Shown here: piece by piece, positions 60,144 through 64,000 of the stretch
Numbering within the stretch: position 1 is the first letter of the stretch
Layout: each line of letters begins with the position of its first letter
Source: JACKJP01 sp050249695
GTDB lineage: Bacteria; Pseudomonadota; Alphaproteobacteria; Rhizobiales; Tepidamorphaceae
Assembly (NCBI GenBank): GCA_050249695.1
Contig: JBFWQA010000002.1
Location: forward strand, 1-64,000
DNA: 64,000 bases
Direction: 5' to 3'
Position numbers and translations under genes: made by a program
Notes under the pieces: generated by a model
The model's input: the letters and a program-made list of their open reading frames with translations, nothing else
Databases searched by the model: none
Told to the model about the DNA's origin: nothing

Positions 60144-60291
60144 ATGCGGCCGCCTTTCGCTTCGTTCTCACCAAATCGCTGGACAAGCCCGTCCGATTGC
60201 ACTGGACTGAATATCCGCAAAATGCGCCGGTGGACAAGCGAACCGCTGCCGGGGCACGAGAAACAAGAGCGAAGACGGGAGGCAGTGGCAG

Positions 60292-63200
60292 GTGCAGGGC
60301 TGGGTCGTCGTCGCAGCGGCGGTTCTCTATCTGGGGTTCCTGTTCCTCGTCGCCACCTATGGCGACCGGGCGGCACAGCGCGGCGCCTGGTTGCGCGGAA
60401 GGCCGCTGATCTACGCCCTCAGCCTTTGCGTCTATTGCACCTCGTGGACCTTCTTCGGCAGCGTCGGCCTCGCGTCGGTCCAGGGGCTCGACTTCCTGAC
60501 CATCTATATCGGCGCCGGACTGATGATCGGCGCGGGCTACCCTCTGCTGCTGCATGTCACGCGCCTGGCCAAGCGGCATAACATCACCTCCATCGCCGAT
60601 TTCTTCGCCGCGCGCTACGGCAAGAGCCCGGCGGTGGCCGCCACGGTCACGATCATCGCGCTGATCGGCGTCGTTCCCTATATCGCGCTGCAATTGAAGG
60701 CGGTTTCCGCCTCGGTGGGAACGATGGCCGGATATCTGTCGGTCCCCAACTATTTTTCCGGCCCGCCGGTGATCGCGGACATTTCGCTGCTCGTCGCGGT
60801 GGCGCTCGCCGTCTTCTCCATCCTTTTCGGCACGCGGCACGCCGACGCCACCGAACATCAGCACGGCATGATGCTGGCCATCGCCACGGAATCCATCGTC
60901 AAGATGCTGGCCTTCCTCGCCGGCGGCCTTTTCGTAACCTACGGCATGTTCGACGGGATCGGCGATCTGTGGGCGCGCGCCGCGGCGACACAGGTCGTCA
61001 CACCGCTGTTCACCCGCAATCTGGAGGGCGGCACGTGGATCACGATGCTGTTCCTCAGCGCGACGTGCATTCTTCTGTTGCCGCGCCAGTTCCACGTCGC
61101 GGTCGTGGAGAACAATTCGCCGCGCGAGATCCGTCTGGCCGCCTGGGTGTTCCCGCTCTACCTGATCGTCATCAACATCTTCGTCGTTCCCATCGCCATC
61201 GCCGGGCTTCTGACCTTCGGCTCCAACGTCGTCGACGCCGACATGTTCGTGCTGGCGCTGCCGATGCTCGCCAACGCCAACGCTGTGACGCTGGCTGTCT
61301 TCATCGGCGGGCTCTCGGCCGCGACCGCGATGGTCATCGTCGCCAGCGTCGCGCTTGCCATCATGGTCTGCAACGATCTGGTGGTCCCGCTGCTGCTGCG
61401 CCGCCGCGGCATGCTCATGGCCAATAGCGGCGACATTCCGCGCATGCTGCTCAACATCCGGCGCCTCGCCATCCTGGTGATCCTGCTGCTCGGCTTTGCC
61501 TATTACCGGCTGGTCGGCAACACGGCGGCGCTCGCCTCCATCGGCCTCCTGTCCTTCGCGGCCATCGCGCAGCTGGCCCCGGCATTCTTCATCGGGCTGA
61601 TATGGCGTCGGGCAACGGCGCGCGGCGCGCTGGCAGGCATGGTCAGCGGGTTTGCCGTCTGGGCCTATACGCTGCTGCTGCCGAACTTCGTATCCTCGGG
61701 GCTGCTTCACCCGACATTTCTCGACACCGGGCCGTTGGGCCTCGCATTCCTGCGGCCGCAAACACTGTTCAACATCGAATTCGCGCCGTTGCCGCACGGC
61801 GTCTTCTGGAGCCTGCTCGTCAATGTGCTCGCGCTTTTCACAGTCTCGCTGCTGACGTCGCAGTCTCCCGTCGAGCGGTTGCAGGCCAACAATTTCGTGC
61901 CCCTCGATCTGACACCGCTGCCGCAAACGAGGCGCTATCCGGGCGCCCGCGTCAAGGTCAACGAAGTCCGCGACACGGTGGGACGATATATCGGCGCGGA
62001 CCGCGCCGCGCGTGCGTTCCAGACCTATGCGCAGGAGGGCGGCCTTGACCTAGACGACGCGGCCAAGGAGGCCGATATCGGCCTGCTGCGCCACGCCGAA
62101 TTCCTTCTGGCAAGCTCTATCGGGGCGGCATCGGCGCGCCTCGTGCTGTCGCTGATGCTGCAACGTCACGTCGTCGGCGACGTGGAGGCAATGCGCCTGC
62201 TCGACGATGCCTCGACGGCGCTTCAGTACAATCGCGACATCATGCAGTCGGCGCTCGACAACGTCCGGCACGGAATTGCCGTCTATGACGAGAATCTCTC
62301 GCTGATCATGTGGAACCGCCAGCTGCGCGCCATTCTCGATCTGCCCGCCGACATGGGACGCATCGGAATCACGCTCGCCGACATGATCCGCTACATGGCC
62401 GAGCGTGGCGATTTCGGCGAGGGCGACCCGCTCCGCCTGTCCGATACAAGAGTGGAACTCGTCATCAACAGCAAGGACAGGCTGCAGGAACGGCTGGCCG
62501 ACGGACGCGTGCTGGAGTTCAGCACCGACGTGATGCCTGGCGGGGGCTTCGTGATCGCGGTCACCGACATTACCGAATCGGTCGACGCGGCCGAAGCGCT
62601 GGCGCGCGCCAACGAGACGCTGGAGCGGCGGGTCGCTGAACGGACCGCCGAACTGACGCGGCTGAACGCGGAACTGGAAAAGGCGAAATCCGACGCCGAG
62701 GAAGCCAATTTCGGCAAGACCCGCTTCCTCGCCGCGGCCAGTCACGACCTGTTGCAGCCGCTCAACGCGGCGCGGCTGTACGCAGCGTCGCTATCGGAGA
62801 TCCGCCTCGAAGCGCCGGCCGACGATCTGACGAGGAACATCGATGCCTCGCTCAATGCGGTGGAGGACATTCTCGGCGCAATCCTCGACATCTCAAGGCT
62901 CGACGCCGGCCGGATGAAACCCGAACTGAGCGTCTTCAACCTCAGCGAGGTGATCGCCCAGCTGGGCGTGGAGTTCGGTCCGCTGGCACGCGAACGGGGG
63001 ATCGAACTGCGCCTCGTTCCCTGCAGCCTCACCGTGCGGTCCGATCGCAGGCTGCTGAGCCGCATGTTGCAGAACCTGGTGTCCAACGCGATCAAATATA
63101 CCGTGCGCGGGCGGGTGCTCGTCGGGTGCCGGCGCAGCGGCGCAAAGGTGCGTATCAATGTGGTCGACACCGGCCCGGGCATCCCCGCATCCAAGCAGCG

Positions 63201-63816
63201 CATCATCTTCCGTGAGTTTCAGCGTCTGGATCAGGGCAGCGCGCAGGCCAAGGGGCTGGGCCTCGGCCTGTCGATCGTCGAACGGATAGGCAAGGTGCTC
63301 GGACATCCCGTCACCATCAACTCCAAGGTCGGCCACGGCTCGGTCTTTGCGATCGAACTGCCGTTGAGCACGGTCGCCGCGGTTCCGGCCGCGGCGACGG
63401 CACCGGCGCCCTCGCCGCTCGCCCGGCTGGCGGGCAGGCGCATCCTGTGCGTCGACAACGAGGAACGCATACTGGAGGGCATGCGCTCGCTGCTGAGCGC
63501 GTGGGGATGCGAGGTGATGACGGCGCCCGGCATCTCCGCCGCCAATCGCCTCTTGCGGGAAAGCCGGCAGCCGCCGGACATCATTTTGATGGATTACCAT
63601 CTCGACGGCGCCAACGGTCTGGACGCCATCATCGATCTTCGGTGGAAGTTCGGGCCGGACATTCCGGCCATCCTCATAACGGCCGACCGGACGCCGGCGA
63701 TCCGGCAGGCAGCGCGCGAACGCGACATCACGGTGCTGAACAAACCCGTGCGGCCGGCCGCGCTGCGCGCGCTCATGTCCCAGCAGTTGCGGTCGCCGGC
63801 AAGCGCTCCGGCCTAA
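60292..63816 (+). CDS. SSF-type hybrid sensor histidine kinase (NahK/ErcS' type)
   Basis: A 1174-residue hybrid kinase. GTG start; GGGAGG lies nine bases upstream. Residues 1-510 form a sodium:solute-symporter-like membrane domain of about 13 helices, with the SSF pattern (LIYALSLCVYCTSWTFFGSVG, the GLSAATAMVIVASVALAIM block). A PAS-7 type domain follows (residues about 645-760), then a coiled coil, the kinase core with phospho-acceptor His818 in SHDLLQPLNAARL, ATPase boxes (LVSNAIKYT, DTGPGIP, GLGLGLSIVERIG), and a receiver with acceptor Asp1101 in LMDYHLDGANG. It lies beside a LuxR response regulator, its probable partner. The ligand is unknown. Confidence 0.93.
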   Translation: MQGWVVVAAAVLYLGFLFLVATYGDRAAQRGAWLRGRPLIYALSLCVYCTSWTFFGSVGLASVQGLDFLTIYIGAGLMIGAGYPLLLHVTRLAKRHNITSIADFFAARYGKSPAVAATVTIIALIGVVPYIALQLKAVSASVGTMAGYLSVPNYFSGPPVIADISLLVAVALAVFSILFGTRHADATEHQHGMMLAIATESIVKMLAFLAGGLFVTYGMFDGIGDLWARAAATQVVTPLFTRNLEGGTWITMLFLSATCILLLPRQFHVAVVENNSPREIRLAAWVFPLYLIVINIFVVPIAIAGLLTFGSNVVDADMFVLALPMLANANAVTLAVFIGGLSAATAMVIVASVALAIMVCNDLVVPLLLRRRGMLMANSGDIPRMLLNIRRLAILVILLLGFAYYRLVGNTAALASIGLLSFAAIAQLAPAFFIGLIWRRATARGALAGMVSGFAVWAYTLLLPNFVSSGLLHPTFLDTGPLGLAFLRPQTLFNIEFAPLPHGVFWSLLVNVLALFTVSLLTSQSPVERLQANNFVPLDLTPLPQTRRYPGARVKVNEVRDTVGRYIGADRAARAFQTYAQEGGLDLDDAAKEADIGLLRHAEFLLASSIGAASARLVLSLMLQRHVVGDVEAMRLLDDASTALQYNRDIMQSALDNVRHGIAVYDENLSLIMWNRQLRAILDLPADMGRIGITLADMIRYMAERGDFGEGDPLRLSDTRVELVINSKDRLQERLADGRVLEFSTDVMPGGGFVIAVTDITESVDAAEALARANETLERRVAERTAELTRLNAELEKAKSDAEEANFGKTRFLAAASHDLLQPLNAARLYAASLSEIRLEAPADDLTRNIDASLNAVEDILGAILDISRLDAGRMKPELSVFNLSEVIAQLGVEFGPLARERGIELRLVPCSLTVRSDRRLLSRMLQNLVSNAIKYTVRGRVLVGCRRSGAKVRINVVDTGPGIPASKQRIIFREFQRLDQGSAQAKGLGLGLSIVERIGKVLGHPVTINSKVGHGSVFAIELPLSTVAAVPAAATAPAPSPLARLAGRRILCVDNEERILEGMRSLLSAWGCEVMTAPGISAANRLLRESRQPPDIILMDYHLDGANGLDAIIDLRWKFGPDIPAILITADRTPAIRQAARERDITVLNKPVRPAALRALMSQQLRSPASAPA

Positions 63817-63822
63817 GCCGGG

Positions 63823-64000
63823 TCAGCCCTCATCTCCGAAGGTTGCAACGGAGAGGTTGGGGTCGATCCGCGCCGCCGCGATCACCGCCTGGGTGCGGCT
63901 CTCCACATTCAGTTTCTGAAGGATTGCGGAGACGTGCGCCTTGATGGTGGCTTCGGATACAGAGAGCTTGTAGGCGATCTGCTTGTTCAGAAGCCCTTCG
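63823..64000 (-). CDS. LuxR-family response regulator, C-terminal part (partial)
   Basis: The frame runs off the window end. The visible 58 residues are a LuxR-type helix-turn-helix end: GLLNKQIAYKLSVSEATIKAHVSAILQKLNVESRTQAV, then a tail of about 20 residues ending TFGDEG. It converges with the hybrid kinase gene 6 bp away and is the likely cognate response regulator. Confidence 0.85.
   Translation of the reverse strand, partial: EGLLNKQIAYKLSVSEATIKAHVSAILQKLNVESRTQAVIAAARIDPNLSVATFGDEG

Noticed and set aside
60094..61926. A 610-codon minus-strand open frame under the hybrid kinase gene
   Set aside because: It is the antisense shadow of a GC-rich gene: composition is dominated by R, D, G, Q and H and no domain is visible. 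The plus-strand frame has clear SSF, kinase and receiver motifs.

Overview
The window is a GC-rich chromosome segment, most likely from an alphaproteobacterium of the Hyphomicrobiales (Rhizobiales). The evidence is a C4-pathway 5-aminolevulinate synthase, a class I lysyl-tRNA synthetase, FixLJ, a complete ccoNOQP-GHIS locus, an OpgG-type periplasmic glucan gene, and the order murA / DUF2948 / UPF0262 / LMW phosphatase / infA / maf / yacG / tRNA-Phe. No species can be named from the sequence alone. Most intervals are short and genes are tightly coupled.

Layout. 1-4.9 kb: start of a response regulator, then a secreted PepSY protein, an Asp-rich secreted protein, a DUF2271 protein with a flavinylation-like motif, a membrane PepSY/flavodoxin/ferredoxin-reductase fusion and an ApbE FMN transferase; together these look like an envelope flavin-electron-transfer system. 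5-9.7 kb: GNAT protein, fatty acid desaturase, OpgG, FAD oxidoreductase. 9.8-17.9 kb: a catabolic locus for quinate/shikimate-like compounds, with a TRAP transporter, GntR/FCD regulator, divergent AroQ-like protein, two AroE-like dehydrogenases and a 3-dehydroshikimate-dehydratase/HPPD-like fusion. 18-22.7 kb: an AT-rich island of three overlapping genes (HIT protein, four-helix membrane protein, double PPDK-N/MazG-like fusion) between a DUF817 gene and tRNA-Phe. 22.8-27.3 kb: the conserved yacG-to-murA block. 27.5-31.3 kb: tRNA-Thr, a glycine-rich protein, and a lone AAA ATPase/TOPRIM (OLD-like) gene inserted between two ~550-bp direct repeats, one of which ends in a truncated dehydrogenase copy.

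31.5-36.1 kb: GNAT protein with a small coupled partner, LysR regulator, alpha/beta hydrolase, hemA. 36.1-44.1 kb: ccoNOQPGHIS on the minus strand, with a perfect FNR/FixK box upstream of ccoN. 44.2-47.5 kb: AbrB-type membrane protein, hemN with a second perfect FNR/FixK box, and a FixK/FNR-like regulator. 47.6-54.5 kb: MerR regulator, periplasmic solute-binding protein, sterol-desaturase-type protein, TerB, lysK, secreted nuclease-like protein, DUF952, pyrD. 54.5-56.7 kb: single-domain receiver, fixJ, fixL. 56.8-64 kb: mscL, a DnaQ-CBS-DUF294 fusion, a conserved protein, a large SSF-type hybrid sensor kinase and the end of a LuxR response regulator.

How it fits together: FixL (heme His and Arg conserved) and FixJ should set the level of a FixK/FNR regulator, which would act at the two boxes to raise cbb3 oxidase and anaerobic heme synthesis, while hemA supplies the heme precursor. 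The two AT-rich inserts are the accessory part of the window. Both look like candidate defence cargo, and neither carries a recognisable integrase.
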